Part shown: positions 47,133-56,656 of the stretch, piece by piece | Layout of the letters: every line of letters begins with the position of its first letter | Numbering within the stretch: position 1 is the first letter of the stretch | Assembly (NCBI RefSeq): GCF_036287235.1 | Contig: NZ_CP142850.1 | Coordinates: forward strand, 2,447,336-2,511,335 | Direction: 5' to 3' | Source of the DNA: Exiguobacterium sp. 9-2 | Lineage (GTDB): Bacteria > Bacillota > Bacilli > Exiguobacteriales > Exiguobacteriaceae | Length of the DNA stretch: 64,000 nt | Notes under the pieces: generated by a model | What the model saw: the letters and a program-made list of their open reading frames with translations, nothing else | Told to the model about the DNA's origin: nothing | The model's database searches: none | Program-made: the position numbers and the translations under genes

Positions 47133-48287
47133 ATGACATTTAAAAAACAATGGATCACTGCATTGACAATTAGCGCATTAACCGTCGGAGGCGCATCAGC
47201 ATACGCTGCGACGAACGACGACTCAAGCACGACAAAACAAGCGAAACACGGACACCACTTCGAAGGTATGAAAAAGCACGACATGACGTTACTCTTGAAA
47301 AAATTGAATCTGACACGAGCCGAGGCAGATGCTGCCCGGGAGAAAGGGCAATCAATTGCCGATCTCGCAAAAGCAAAAGGCATCTCGTTCGCTGATTATA
47401 AGAAAGCAGAACTCGCAGCAGCGAAGGAACAGCTCGCTAGTCTCGTTAAATCCGGTGACTTAACACAAACGCAAGCAGACGACATGTTGAAGCGCCAAAC
47501 GGAACGCTTCAGTGGCGTCAAGAGCTACGATGAACTCAAAGACAAAATGCCGATCGGTCGTCACGGCGGACCCGGCTTCTTCAATGAATCATTGATCGCT
47601 GACGTCTTGAAGGCACTCGGACTGAGCCAGTCGAAATTCGACGCCGCGAATCAATCGCTTGCGGCTTATGCGAAGGCACAATCGATCAAGTTCGCTGACT
47701 ACAAAAAAGCATTACTTGCGGCGCAGACAAGTGAACTCAATCAACTCGTCAAAGACGGGAAGATGACGAAAAAACAAGCAACGGAAATCAAGTCTCGACT
47801 GACAGAGGAATATAAGGATGCAAAGAGCTACGACGATCTTCCGGATCGCGGCGAACACGGCAAGCGCGGTGACCATGGACCCGGCGGTGTCTTCGGCGAC
47901 GCGACGTCAGCAATCCTAAAGGCACTCGGACTCGATGAAGCGAAGTTCAAGAAAGCGGATCAACCCTTACCTGAATTCGCGGAAGCGAACAAGATCACTT
48001 ATGCCGATTTCGAGAAAGCCGTTCTCAACGCTCAAAACGCTGCCGTCGATCAACAAGTCAAAGATGGCAAGCTGACAGAAAAACAAGCGAAACAGATCAA
48101 GGAACACATCCAGTCGCGCGCAGATGAGGTCTCAAGCTACGCTGACCTCAAAAAAGGTCCAGCACGGGATGGTCATGGTCCAGGACACGGACATGGTCCG
48201 GATGGTGACATGGGACCAGGCGCACCGGATCAAGGACCGGATACGGATCCAAATACGAGTGACACGTCCGTTGATTTAGCGATTTAA
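47133..48287 (+). CDS. Secreted three-repeat protein, His/Gly/Pro-rich
   Basis: The 384-residue protein has a signal peptide (cleavage after SAYA, residue 25), then three homologous units of about 90 residues (about 48-130, 152-230, 258-335). Each contains LLK-LGL, an SIADLAKAKGISFADYKKA-like segment and a DGKLTEKQA-K-like segment, ending with SYDDL. The tail is rich in GHGPG and Asp. The repeats resemble DUF2680-type secreted proteins, but identity is uncertain. It is probably a target of the divergent two-component system. Confidence 0.78.
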   Translation: MTFKKQWITALTISALTVGGASAYAATNDDSSTTKQAKHGHHFEGMKKHDMTLLLKKLNLTRAEADAAREKGQSIADLAKAKGISFADYKKAELAAAKEQLASLVKSGDLTQTQADDMLKRQTERFSGVKSYDELKDKMPIGRHGGPGFFNESLIADVLKALGLSQSKFDAANQSLAAYAKAQSIKFADYKKALLAAQTSELNQLVKDGKMTKKQATEIKSRLTEEYKDAKSYDDLPDRGEHGKRGDHGPGGVFGDATSAILKALGLDEAKFKKADQPLPEFAEANKITYADFEKAVLNAQNAAVDQQVKDGKLTEKQAKQIKEHIQSRADEVSSYADLKKGPARDGHGPGHGHGPDGDMGPGAPDQGPDTDPNTSDTSVDLAI

Positions 48288-48295
48288 GATTTAGA

Positions 48296-48328
48296 CCGAA
48301 GCTCCTTCATGAGAGCTTCGGCTTTTTT
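48296..48328 (+). terminator. Terminator of the repeat-protein gene
   Basis: CCGAAGCTC / GAGCTTCGG stem followed by seven T residues. Confidence 0.93.
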
Positions 48329-48439
48329 TATTCACTTTAGGACAGATGTCTTTTAATCGTGATTTTCATATACTGGTTCACTTTTTTGAAAAATAAGTCT
48401 ATTCCTTGAACGAATGTTGCAATTTCCATTTCCTACACC

Positions 48440-48468
48440 CGATACTAGTAGAGAGAACGTTAGTATCG
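48440..48468 (+). promoter_or_regulatory. Inverted repeat before the GGDEF/EAL gene
   Basis: Perfect CGATACTA / TAGTATCG arms with a 13-base loop end two bases before the AAGGAGGTGA ribosome site. It may be an operator or a hairpin affecting translation. Confidence 0.55.
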
Positions 48469-48484
48469 TAAGGAGGTGACGTGG

Positions 48485-51310
48485 ATGGCTTTTCATGAAG
48501 CGATGAATCGGATTCGTCAATCCGACACAGCCCCACTCTATATCGGTGGACTTGAAGTATCCCGTCCGGAAACGGCGGAAGCCTTCTTTCAGCAACAGAC
48601 AGATGCAATCTTTTTATTTGATGCCTCTGGCACGATCATCTATTTCAACGAACAGTTACCAGACATGCTCGGCTATTCCGCTGAAACGCTCTATGAGCAT
48701 TTTGCCGTCTTCAATCCGCCAGATCAGGTCGAAGCGGTGACATCCTTTTTCAATCGTGCGCTACATGGTGAGACCGTTCATTATACGGCACAAGGACTCC
48801 ATGCCGATCAACACCGGGTTACGTTAAAAATTACGAACATGCCGATCGAACAAGACGAACAAGTCATCGGTGTCTACGGGGTCGCCCGCGATATCACACG
48901 TGAGAAACAACTCGAACAAGATGTCTCGTCGATTCGCTCTCAACTCGAACTGACGGAACAGATTCCAGAACTCGTCGTTTTCCACTTCGACGTCAACACA
49001 CAAACGATCGAGTTTTCTCCCGCTTTGTTGCATTTTTTAGGTCTTTCAGAAGTCGACGCGACGACGCTTGATCAAGAACAGTTATTTAGTCGGATTCATC
49101 CACGTGACTTCGATCCGCTCCGGTTCGAGATGGAACGTTTGATTGCGGGTGAAAAAGAACGTTTTGAAATGGAAGTCTCCCTGCTGACGGCTGACGAAAC
49201 GTATCAGCTGTTGCGCTTGAAAGCCTTCCATCGTCCGCATCATCCAAATCATCTGTCGGTCGTCCTCTATGACTTATCAGAAGTCGACGAGGCGCGGCGT
49301 CAACTCGTCACGGAACGGGCACAGGCACGTGAAATCTACGAAGCCGTCAATGCCGCGATCTCACAAATCGACTTGTTCTCGGGACGAATCCTGTTTCACT
49401 CACAAGGATTTCTGCATATCTTCGAAGAATTGCCAGAGAATTTAATCCTTAGTCGCGAGTGGTTGTACGAACGACTAGACGCGCGCGATCATGTTGCAAT
49501 GAAACAATTCATCGGACGATTGGTTGACGGTCAGGCTGATACGATCCAGTACCGCCTTCACTTCCCGGATGGTCGCGTCAAATGGATTGAGGATCAACAG
49601 ATCCCTGTCTTCCAACTGGACGGTACGATTGCCTATACGAATAGCATCATGCATGATATCACGCTTCAAAAAGCGTACGAGGAACGATTGCGGCAGCTCG
49701 CTTTGCGTGACGCTGTGACGCATCTGCCGAACCGGCAAGCACTGATTGAGACGATCGATGTGTGGCAACAGAAGGACCACCCCTTCTTCGTCCTGACCGT
49801 CTCCTTCAACCGGATTGCTGAGATCAATAATGCCTTCGGACATGGCTCCGGTGATCAGTGGCTAAAAGGAACGGCTGCCTTATTACAACAAACAAAGTCA
49901 GATGGAATGTTTCTCGGACATCTTGGTGGTGATGAGTATGCCTTGCTCGTACCGACAAGCTTTAAACAGGATGTGACGGCATGCGCTGAGGCACTACTCG
50001 ATCTATCGGAAACACCGATCTCGATCGAACCATACGCCTTGTTCGCACGTATTTCCGTCGGGGTCAGTCGTTATCCGGAAGACAGTACGGACGCCGTCGA
50101 ATTATTGAAGCATTCCTATACCGCCTTACGACGATCGCGTCGTGAAAATCACAGTACGATACACCACTACGCATCGAATCTCGATATCGATTATTACCGG
50201 CGCTACCGGCTCGAGCAGGACTTACATTACGCGATCGAACGTAATCAACTGTTTCTCGAATATCAACCGAAGGTCGACAGCTGGACAGGAAAGATTGTCG
50301 GTCTCGAAGCACTGATTCGCTGGCAACACCCGGAATGGGGACGGATTCCACCGAACGATTTCATTCCGCTTGCCGAAGAGAGTGCCTTACATGTCGCAAT
50401 CGGAGACTGGGTCGTCGAGACGGCGTGTCGTTCGATGCAAGACTGGAAGGCGACTGGAGCAGAGCTTGTTCCAATTTCCGTCAACGTCTCACCGAAACGC
50501 TTCTTGATCCCCGGCTTCGAACACCATATCGAGCGGATGCTGTCGACGTACGATCTCGCGCCTGAGTTACTCGAACTTGAGATCACGGAAGCGGCTTTAA
50601 TCATGGATGATCCGATGACGAGTCGGACACTCGAATACGTCAGCCGGATCGGTGTTCGGATCGCACTCGACGACTTCGGGAAAGGCTATTCCTCAATGGT
50701 CTACCTGCAACGCTATCCAATCGACGTCATCAAGATCGATCGGCAGTTCGCGACCCACATCACGGATGACGCCAAAGCCCAAGCAATCGTCAAAAGCATT
50801 CTCTATATGGCAGGTGAGTTCAATCTGACCGTCGTCGCAGAAGGCATCGAGACGCTCCGTCAGCTCGATACGTTCCGGACGCTCAATTGTCCGAGTATCC
50901 AAGGCTATCTATTCAGTCACCCGGTTCCAGCGGATGTCATGGTATCGTTCCTCCTGCGGGAGATTTTGTATCCAATCGAAGCCTGTTCCTTGTCGAGCGA
51001 TACCATTCCCCGTTTTTCCGTCTCTGGGAAAGTTCGCATGCTGACACATCATGCCCAGTCGTTCGAACTGCCCTTCTCAGACATTAAAGCGCATCAAACG
51101 AGTACGCGGGCACTCTATTTTTCGTCAAAGACGTTGTTACCGTTGTCGGACGCAACGTTTGAGATTCGCTTGAGTGAAGGAGTTCAACTCGTCTCCTGTA
51201 CGGTGACGATCACCGGACAACAAGATCATCAATACATCGGTGAATATACGAATCCGGCAGAAGCAGAACAGATCATGCGTTTCTTCCAGTCGTTACGTTA
51301 TCGCCCTTGA
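48485..51310 (+). CDS. PAS-GGDEF-EAL cyclic di-GMP protein
   Basis: The 941-residue protein has no membrane segment. It has two or three PAS domains (about 30-140, 155-270, 285-395), a GGDEF domain (about 405-560; PNRQALIETIDVW; active-site GGDEY near 480), an EAL domain (about 575-815; EALIRWQHP; DDFGKGYSS; LEITE) and an extra C-terminal region of about 110 residues that looks PilZ-like. The EAL motifs are intact, so phosphodiesterase activity is likely; the cyclase motif has Tyr for Phe. ATG 48485 sits five bases after AGGAGGTGA. Confidence 0.92.
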   Translation: MAFHEAMNRIRQSDTAPLYIGGLEVSRPETAEAFFQQQTDAIFLFDASGTIIYFNEQLPDMLGYSAETLYEHFAVFNPPDQVEAVTSFFNRALHGETVHYTAQGLHADQHRVTLKITNMPIEQDEQVIGVYGVARDITREKQLEQDVSSIRSQLELTEQIPELVVFHFDVNTQTIEFSPALLHFLGLSEVDATTLDQEQLFSRIHPRDFDPLRFEMERLIAGEKERFEMEVSLLTADETYQLLRLKAFHRPHHPNHLSVVLYDLSEVDEARRQLVTERAQAREIYEAVNAAISQIDLFSGRILFHSQGFLHIFEELPENLILSREWLYERLDARDHVAMKQFIGRLVDGQADTIQYRLHFPDGRVKWIEDQQIPVFQLDGTIAYTNSIMHDITLQKAYEERLRQLALRDAVTHLPNRQALIETIDVWQQKDHPFFVLTVSFNRIAEINNAFGHGSGDQWLKGTAALLQQTKSDGMFLGHLGGDEYALLVPTSFKQDVTACAEALLDLSETPISIEPYALFARISVGVSRYPEDSTDAVELLKHSYTALRRSRRENHSTIHHYASNLDIDYYRRYRLEQDLHYAIERNQLFLEYQPKVDSWTGKIVGLEALIRWQHPEWGRIPPNDFIPLAEESALHVAIGDWVVETACRSMQDWKATGAELVPISVNVSPKRFLIPGFEHHIERMLSTYDLAPELLELEITEAALIMDDPMTSRTLEYVSRIGVRIALDDFGKGYSSMVYLQRYPIDVIKIDRQFATHITDDAKAQAIVKSILYMAGEFNLTVVAEGIETLRQLDTFRTLNCPSIQGYLFSHPVPADVMVSFLLREILYPIEACSLSSDTIPRFSVSGKVRMLTHHAQSFELPFSDIKAHQTSTRALYFSSKTLLPLSDATFEIRLSEGVQLVSCTVTITGQQDHQYIGEYTNPAEAEQIMRFFQSLRYRP

Positions 51311-51316
51311 CCTCTC

Positions 51317-51351
51317 CACGAAGACGTTCACACACGTCTTCGTGCTTTTTT
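51317..51351 (+). terminator. Terminator of the GGDEF/EAL gene
   Basis: Perfect CACGAAGACG / CGTCTTCGTG stem followed by six T residues. Confidence 0.93.
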
Positions 51352-51396
51352 GTTATAGTAATCCTAAAGCGTTTTACTATAGAAGGGAGGAATGGC

Positions 51397-52278
51397 ATGC
51401 AGTCACCACTACCTACGAAACATCATCGCCGCTCTACGAAAGGTCAGCTTTTTCGACGATTACTGATGCTGACAATCGGTGCCATCATCTTCGCACTCGG
51501 ACTCAAAGGGTTCCTTGTTCCCAATAACATCATCGATGGCGGGATCGTCGGAATCTCGATCATCGGCTCAAAGGTGACGGATACGACGCTCGCTTTGTGG
51601 CTGTTCTTCTTGAACATCCCGTTCATCTTTTTCGGCTATAAGCAGATTGGAAAGACGTTTGCCCTGTCGACGTTATATGCGATCTTCGTCATGGCAATCG
51701 CAACGAAACTCCTCGAACACATCGGTCCCTTGACGAGTGTTGATCTGCTCGCGACCGTTTTCGGTGGCTTAATTCTCGGAATCGGCGTCGGGATCGTCAT
51801 CCGTTCGAGTGGATCACTCGACGGAACTGAGATTCTTGCTGTCTCTTTCAGCCGCTCGACACCGTTTTCAGTCGGTGAGATCGTCATGTTCTTCAACGTC
51901 TTCATTCTCGGTGCTGCTGGATTTGTTTTCGGTTGGGACCGAGCAATGTACTCGTTGATCACCTATTTCGTCGCCTTCAAGACGATTGACGTCGTCATCG
52001 ACGGACTCGATCAATCGAAGAGTGTCTGGATCATTTCGGAGAATTACGAAGAGATCGGTCTTGCGATCATGGACCGACTCGGTCGAAGCATGACGTACTT
52101 AAACGGGGAAGGTGCCTTTACCGGTGACGGCAAAAAAGTCATTTTTTGTGTCATCAGCCGGCTCGAAGAATCTAAACTGAAGGATATCGTTCGTGACTTC
52201 GATGAACAAGCCTTTATTGCGATCGGCAACATCCATGATGTCCATGGCGGTCGCTTCAAGAAAAAAGATATCCATTAA
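51397..52278 (+). CDS. YitT family membrane protein, second copy
   Basis: The 293-residue protein has five or six membrane segments with the YitT signature LVPNNIIDGGIVGISI and IVIRSSGSLDGTEILAV and a C-terminal DUF2179 domain (about 205-290). It is a paralogue of the protein at 21141-22010. ATG 51397 follows GGGAGG. Function unknown. Confidence 0.9.
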   Translation: MQSPLPTKHHRRSTKGQLFRRLLMLTIGAIIFALGLKGFLVPNNIIDGGIVGISIIGSKVTDTTLALWLFFLNIPFIFFGYKQIGKTFALSTLYAIFVMAIATKLLEHIGPLTSVDLLATVFGGLILGIGVGIVIRSSGSLDGTEILAVSFSRSTPFSVGEIVMFFNVFILGAAGFVFGWDRAMYSLITYFVAFKTIDVVIDGLDQSKSVWIISENYEEIGLAIMDRLGRSMTYLNGEGAFTGDGKKVIFCVISRLEESKLKDIVRDFDEQAFIAIGNIHDVHGGRFKKKDIH

Positions 52279-52301
52279 CCGAACGAAGGGAAGGAACGCG
52301 G

Positions 52302-53198
52302 GTGTGGAAAAAACATCGTAAGAAAATCATCGGCGGCGTGATCGTCATCGTGACGCTCGCTGTCATCGTTGTCATCGGGATTTCCGGTTATGTCGGATCA
52401 TCGTTGACGCAACCGGAACGCGAAGCCTTGACGACGACACCCAAAAAAGCAGAAGGACTTGACTATGAAGATGTCACCTTCCGTTCTTATAAAGACCGGA
52501 CACGTTTGTCTGGCTGGTGGATGCCAAGCGAAGATGCGAAGTTGACGATCGTTTTCGCTCACGGCTATGGCAAGAACCGGGAACAAGATGATGTTCCTGT
52601 CTTCCCGCTATTTAAGAAGTTTCACGATGCCGGATACAACGTCTTGACGTTCGATTTCCGAGGATCGGGTGAATCGGACGGGAAACGCGTTACGGTTGGT
52701 GCCAAGGAACAAGATGATCTACTGACAGCTGTTCGTTACGCGAAGTCACGTTCTTCAAAACCGGTCGTCCTCTATGGTATCTCAATGGGCGCAGCGACAT
52801 CACTCGTAACGGCACCGAAAGCGGATGTCGTCGGTGTCATCGCCGACAGCCCGTTCAGCGACTTAGAGAATTATCTCGCAACGAACCTGCCCGTCTGGAG
52901 CGGGTTACCGAACTTCCCGTTCACACCGATCATCCTTGAAATCACGCCACCGTTGACAGGTCTTAATCCAGAACGAGTCAAACCGGTCGAAGCGGTCCGG
53001 CGCATCGAGTACCCGATTCTGTTGATTCACGGGAAGGATGATGATGCGATTCCCGTCACGGAAAGCATGAAGATCCAAAAAGCTGCTCCGCGCTCGGAAC
53101 TCTACGTGACGGAAAACGGCGGACACGTCCAGTCATACGCGCATGACCGGAAGGCGTATGAAGATAAAGTGTTGACCTATCTGTCTGACTTGCATTGA
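52302..53198 (+). CDS. Membrane-anchored alpha/beta hydrolase (YqkD-like)
   Basis: The 298-residue protein has one N-terminal membrane helix (about 9-30) and an alpha/beta hydrolase fold outside: oxyanion region FAHGYGKNREQ, FDFRGSGESDG, nucleophile Ser in YGISMGAA, Asp in HGKDDDAIP and His in ENGGHVQSY. The catalytic triad is intact. Start is GTG with GGAAGGA upstream. Substrate unknown. Probably co-transcribed with the flanking yitT-like gene (23 bases). Confidence 0.9.
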   Translation: MWKKHRKKIIGGVIVIVTLAVIVVIGISGYVGSSLTQPEREALTTTPKKAEGLDYEDVTFRSYKDRTRLSGWWMPSEDAKLTIVFAHGYGKNREQDDVPVFPLFKKFHDAGYNVLTFDFRGSGESDGKRVTVGAKEQDDLLTAVRYAKSRSSKPVVLYGISMGAATSLVTAPKADVVGVIADSPFSDLENYLATNLPVWSGLPNFPFTPIILEITPPLTGLNPERVKPVEAVRRIEYPILLIHGKDDDAIPVTESMKIQKAAPRSELYVTENGGHVQSYAHDRKAYEDKVLTYLSDLH

Positions 53199-53213
53199 TT
53201 GAAGGAGAGACAC

Positions 53214-53381
53214 ATGCAACAGCTATCTGTGTTCTTGACCTGGTTTGTCGCGTTGACGGTGATGGCGATCGGACTACTCGTCTCCCGTCGCGCTGGCTAT
53301 CGTTTGCCCCATGGACGGACGATCGCTTTGATTTGGACGGGTTCTGCCTTGATTGGACTCGCTTTTTATCTATTACGTTAA
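53214..53381 (+). CDS. Small two-helix membrane protein
   Basis: A 55-residue protein with two hydrophobic segments (about 5-22 and 35-53) separated by a basic loop. GAAGGAGAG precedes the ATG at 53214. Last gene of the yitT-hydrolase unit. No family recognised. Confidence 0.65.
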   Translation: MQQLSVFLTWFVALTVMAIGLLVSRRAGYRLPHGRTIALIWTGSALIGLAFYLLR

Positions 53382-53424
53382 AAACAGCCGCCCACTTCCT
53401 TGACGGAAACGGGCGGCTGTTCGT
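53381..53424. terminator. Bidirectional terminator between convergent genes
   Basis: Perfect AACAGCCGCCC / GGGCGGCTGTT arms; a T-run follows on the minus strand and TTCGTTTG on the plus strand. Confidence 0.88.
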
Positions 53425-53430
53425 TTGTGC

Positions 53431-54255
53431 TTATCGTTTTAATACGGCGGCGCCGACGATCTTCAAGACTTCCGGACGACTCAGTTTTTCTTTCCCTTTT
53501 GCAAGGGCATCCAGCGTTCCATGTGCGAGTGCAAGTGGAATGTGACAGAATTCATAAATCGTCGTCTCCTTCGGAATGGACGCAAGGTACGCATCGGCTT
53601 CTGCAAGGTTCTCACGCGCATAGGCGAACATCGTATCCGTCGTCCAACCAGGTGGGAAGTAGCCGACACCACGCTCCGCATCTTCCTGTTGGTTACGAAG
53701 GATGTTGACGGCTTGCAAACCACGACCGAATCCGATCGCTTGCTGTTTATCGGTGACGATACCAGCCTTCCAGTACCAGATGTCGGATAACATAACACCG
53801 ACAAGTCCCGCGACATAGTATGTGTACTCATCAAGATCCGCTTCCGTCTCGACCGTCCAGTCACGCTCAGCCCAGACCGCCATGCCTTCTGCCATCTCAG
53901 CCGTCGAATCGAGCACTTTCGGACGAATCGCAGCCGGACAATAGGCGATCCACTCCGGTAGACGAAGGGTCACTTCTGGTAGGTGTGCCGTATACGGCGC
54001 AATCAACTCAAGATAGGCGGTAGCGGAAAATGTGCCCCGCATCAACAATGCCGTCTCCCGGAGCAACATCGTCTTGACGTCCGTCGCCAAGTCTTCATGA
54101 TCTTCAATCTCATCGATGGCGCGCATGCATAGATAAGCAGCACCGACCGCTTCCTGTAAGTCTTGCGATAGTCGACTAATCGGGATATAGAAGGTGCGAC
54201 TCGTCGCTTTCAATACTCGGTTCGCGTCTTTTTTCAGCTGCTTCGTCTCATTCAT
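53431..54255 (-). CDS. Squalene/phytoene synthase family protein
   Basis: The 274-residue prenyl-condensing enzyme shows the first Asp-rich site as MRAIDEIED, YYVAGLVGVML and the second site as LQAVNILRNQQEDAERGVGYFP, the family signatures. It should join two prenyl diphosphates to make a C30 or C40 carotenoid precursor. No desaturase or other carotenoid gene is adjacent. ATG 54255 is preferred over TTG 54264 because GAGGGAG is nine bases upstream. Chain length specificity cannot be read. Confidence 0.88.
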   Translation of the reverse strand: MNETKQLKKDANRVLKATSRTFYIPISRLSQDLQEAVGAAYLCMRAIDEIEDHEDLATDVKTMLLRETALLMRGTFSATAYLELIAPYTAHLPEVTLRLPEWIAYCPAAIRPKVLDSTAEMAEGMAVWAERDWTVETEADLDEYTYYVAGLVGVMLSDIWYWKAGIVTDKQQAIGFGRGLQAVNILRNQQEDAERGVGYFPPGWTTDTMFAYARENLAEADAYLASIPKETTIYEFCHIPLALAHGTLDALAKGKEKLSRPEVLKIVGAAVLKR

Positions 54256-54346
54256 TCCTGACAACTCCCTCTTTGGCTCAAAAGGTTTCTTTTCTCTCCA
54301 TTACTATACACGATTCAACGCGTTTCAGCATTCGTTTCATGATAAG

Positions 54347-54388
54347 AAAGACTCCCTTTGCGCTAGATTCAGGCAAAGGGAGTCTTTT
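54347..54388 (-). terminator. Terminator of the flg-fliW-csrA operon
   Basis: AAAGACTCCCTTTG / CAAAGGGAGTCTTT stem; on the minus strand it follows csrA by about 60 bases. Confidence 0.9.
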
Positions 54389-54449
54389 CATCCTCGTTTG
54401 AAGCGTATCGTTCACAAGAAAAATACGTTCCAATGACATTCAAATGGAA

Positions 54450-54674
54450 TCATTTTTCCTGTTGTTTCAAGAGTTGTCCGATCAACCCTGTGCTACGGGA
54501 GGCTTCCGTGTTCTCTTCTTGGATCGACAAGTAGACTTCCTTCCGGTGGATGTCGACCTGTCGCGGTGCCTTGATACCGAGCTTGATTTGATCGCCTTCA
54601 ATCGCAAGAATCGTCAGTTCAATGTCGTCACCGATTTGAATCGCTTCTCCCGTCTTTCGTTTGAGTACGAGCAT
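54450..54674 (-). CDS. csrA: Translational regulator CsrA
   Basis: The 74-residue protein is a typical CsrA dimeric RNA-binding protein ([42 protein letters not shown]). In Bacillus it represses hag translation and is antagonised by FliW. Its start overlaps the fliW stop as TGATG. The hag leader in this window has matching GGA sites. Confidence 0.97.
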   Translation of the reverse strand: MLVLKRKTGEAIQIGDDIELTILAIEGDQIKLGIKAPRQVDIHRKEVYLSIQEENTEASRSTGLIGQLLKQQEK

Positions 54675-55114
54675 CAGCGACCACCTACTTCCGTCAGGCT
54701 GCCGATCAGATGACGATTCGTATAGGTATCGTCTAAGATGATTTGTTTCGCGAGTCGTTGTTTCGTCTCCATGACGAAGGGTGCCCGTAAGTTCGTCGTC
54801 GACGTCGTGAACGGATCTCGTAACGTGACCGTCGTATAGACAGCGACTTGCGCCGTATCCTCGATCCCGAGCTGTTCTTTCGCTGCGTCTGGTAACTCGA
54901 AGACGTATTCCGGATCAATCCAGAACGGGTTCGTCACGACGAACGCACACTCCGGCTGATCAATCGATTGAAACGACCAGAATGGTACGCCCTCTCCAAA
55001 TGGGAGCAGGATGAAGCGCTTCGCGTCCGGAAAACCTGGTAATTCGGACGCGAAAGTGATGATTTCCGTCTCGTCAATCGTGATAGTTCCAAAAAAATCG
55101 GTTTCGATTTGCAT
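54674..55114 (-). CDS. fliW: Flagellar assembly factor FliW
   Basis: The 146-residue protein has the FliW pattern [21 protein letters not shown] and [15 protein letters not shown]. FliW binds either Hag or CsrA, coupling flagellin level to its translation. ATG 55114 has GGAAGGA upstream; the frame is open 11 codons further. Confidence 0.95.
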   Translation of the reverse strand: MQIETDFFGTITIDETEIITFASELPGFPDAKRFILLPFGEGVPFWSFQSIDQPECAFVVTNPFWIDPEYVFELPDAAKEQLGIEDTAQVAVYTTVTLRDPFTTSTTNLRAPFVMETKQRLAKQIILDDTYTNRHLIGSLTEVGGR

Positions 55115-55118
55115 GTCG

Positions 55119-55697
55119 TTATCCTTCCCCGTCGAATATGCCACCAACCGGCCACATATTCAATTGATTTTGTTCTTGTAAGAAAATCTCGACCTGTCCG
55201 TCTTTTACGGTCAGCTCCGGTTGATGCGTTTCGACATCGATCTTCGGACGATTCGCGGTGTAGCTCAATCGGACTTCCGCTGGTGTAAAAGTCGTCTTGA
55301 CCCGATCAAGACTCCGCGGGATGAATCCGAGTGTCGTCACTTCGGCAGGCGGTGCGTCGTTAGTTTTTGCAATCCGCGCGACCGTTCCCCCACCTTGCTC
55401 GATCCGCATCAGTTGATCCCCTTCCGATGCTCTCTGCGCGACCGCTTCCTGTCCCTTTTGTCGACCGTAGGCAGCGTACTGCCGAACGGACTCGAGCGCA
55501 GGAACACGCCCCATCTCGATCCAGGCTTGTGTCGAATCGATCTCAAGACGTGCCGCGACGGTTTCAATCGACAGTTCCCCGCGAGGCTGTTCGATCGAAA
55601 GGGAGGCAGGTGTCTGCTTCTGCTCGATTTGCGGACGCGTGATGTTCATCCCGATTCGTGCTGCCGTCTGACGCATTTCAAGATGTGGAAGATTCAT
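55119..55697 (-). CDS. yviE: YviE/DUF6470 family protein
   Basis: The 192-residue protein has the layout of YviE: repeated MNITRPQIEQKQTPASLSIEQPRGELSIET-like strands and a Tyr/Gln-rich middle (VRQYAAYGRQKGQEAVAQ). Function is unknown; the gene is always between flgL and fliW in Bacillus. Confidence 0.85.
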   Translation of the reverse strand: MNLPHLEMRQTAARIGMNITRPQIEQKQTPASLSIEQPRGELSIETVAARLEIDSTQAWIEMGRVPALESVRQYAAYGRQKGQEAVAQRASEGDQLMRIEQGGGTVARIAKTNDAPPAEVTTLGFIPRSLDRVKTTFTPAEVRLSYTANRPKIDVETHQPELTVKDGQVEIFLQEQNQLNMWPVGGIFDGEG

Positions 55698-55710
55698 CTG
55701 CCTTCACCCC

Positions 55711-56649
55711 TTATCGTAGGAAATCGAGTAACGTTGGTTGAATGATTCGTGCTCCGGCGCTGAGAGCCGCTCGGTGTAACGTTTCGTACGACTTCAGTTC
55801 CATGATGACTTTTTCCGCCTCGATGTCTTCGTTATCCGACATGACCGTCTTTGCGATGATTTCCTGATCCTCGAGCCGTGACGTGTTCAAATCCATCCGG
55901 TTGACCCGTGCCCCGAGATCCGCACGCGTCTCGACCGTGCCGTTCACCATCTCATCGATATCCTTCAACATACCGGATAAAGCAGCTCCATTATTGTCAG
56001 CATTCGTCCCTAGGGCATCGTAGACTTTTTTCAACGTCTGGAACGTTCCCGGTCCAAAGACGCTAAGTGGCGAGATGTTGACTTGGACTTCGATACCGGA
56101 AGAGACTTCATATTGAATTGATTCCGTCTCCTTACCTGTCGGATCTCCATCCGTGAAGACACCATCAACAGGACCTGAAGCACTTGCTAAGTAATCACGC
56201 AATCCGTCCATCGAGACGAATTCCGTATCCGTCTTCGTCCCGTTGAAGATCCCTTTTTCATTGTATTTCGTATTCGCGAGCGTCCCGATGTGTTCGATCA
56301 ATTGACCGACCTCGCTCTGGATCGCTTTACGCTGTGTCGCATCATACGTATCCGTCGCCGCCTGTGTTGTCAACTCACGAATCCGGCTCATCGCCGACGT
56401 GACTTCGTTAAGGGCCGAATCCGTCAAGTCCATCCAGCCCGTTGCTTCACTGGCATTTTTCTTGAACTGTTCGACTTCTCGTACTTCCGTCCGGTAACGC
56501 ACGCCCTGCATCGCGACGACCGGATCATCGGATGGACGCTGAATTTTCTTCCCGCTGATCAATTGCTCTTGAAGCGTGCTCAAGCGCTGGTAGCTAGAGG
56601 ATAAGTGCCCGATATTCGTTTTCGTCAACATCGTTTGTGTTACTCTCAT
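55711..56649 (-). CDS. flgL: Flagellar hook-associated protein FlgL
   Basis: The 312-residue protein has flagellin-like terminal coiled coils (MRVTQTMLTKTNIGHLSSSYQRL; DEIAEKVIMELKSYE-like C-terminus ending ARIIQPTLLDFLR). It is the hook-filament junction protein 3. Follows flgK by seven bases. Confidence 0.95.
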   Translation of the reverse strand: MRVTQTMLTKTNIGHLSSSYQRLSTLQEQLISGKKIQRPSDDPVVAMQGVRYRTEVREVEQFKKNASEATGWMDLTDSALNEVTSAMSRIRELTTQAATDTYDATQRKAIQSEVGQLIEHIGTLANTKYNEKGIFNGTKTDTEFVSMDGLRDYLASASGPVDGVFTDGDPTGKETESIQYEVSSGIEVQVNISPLSVFGPGTFQTLKKVYDALGTNADNNGAALSGMLKDIDEMVNGTVETRADLGARVNRMDLNTSRLEDQEIIAKTVMSDNEDIEAEKVIMELKSYETLHRAALSAGARIIQPTLLDFLR

Positions 56650-56656
56650 CTATTCA

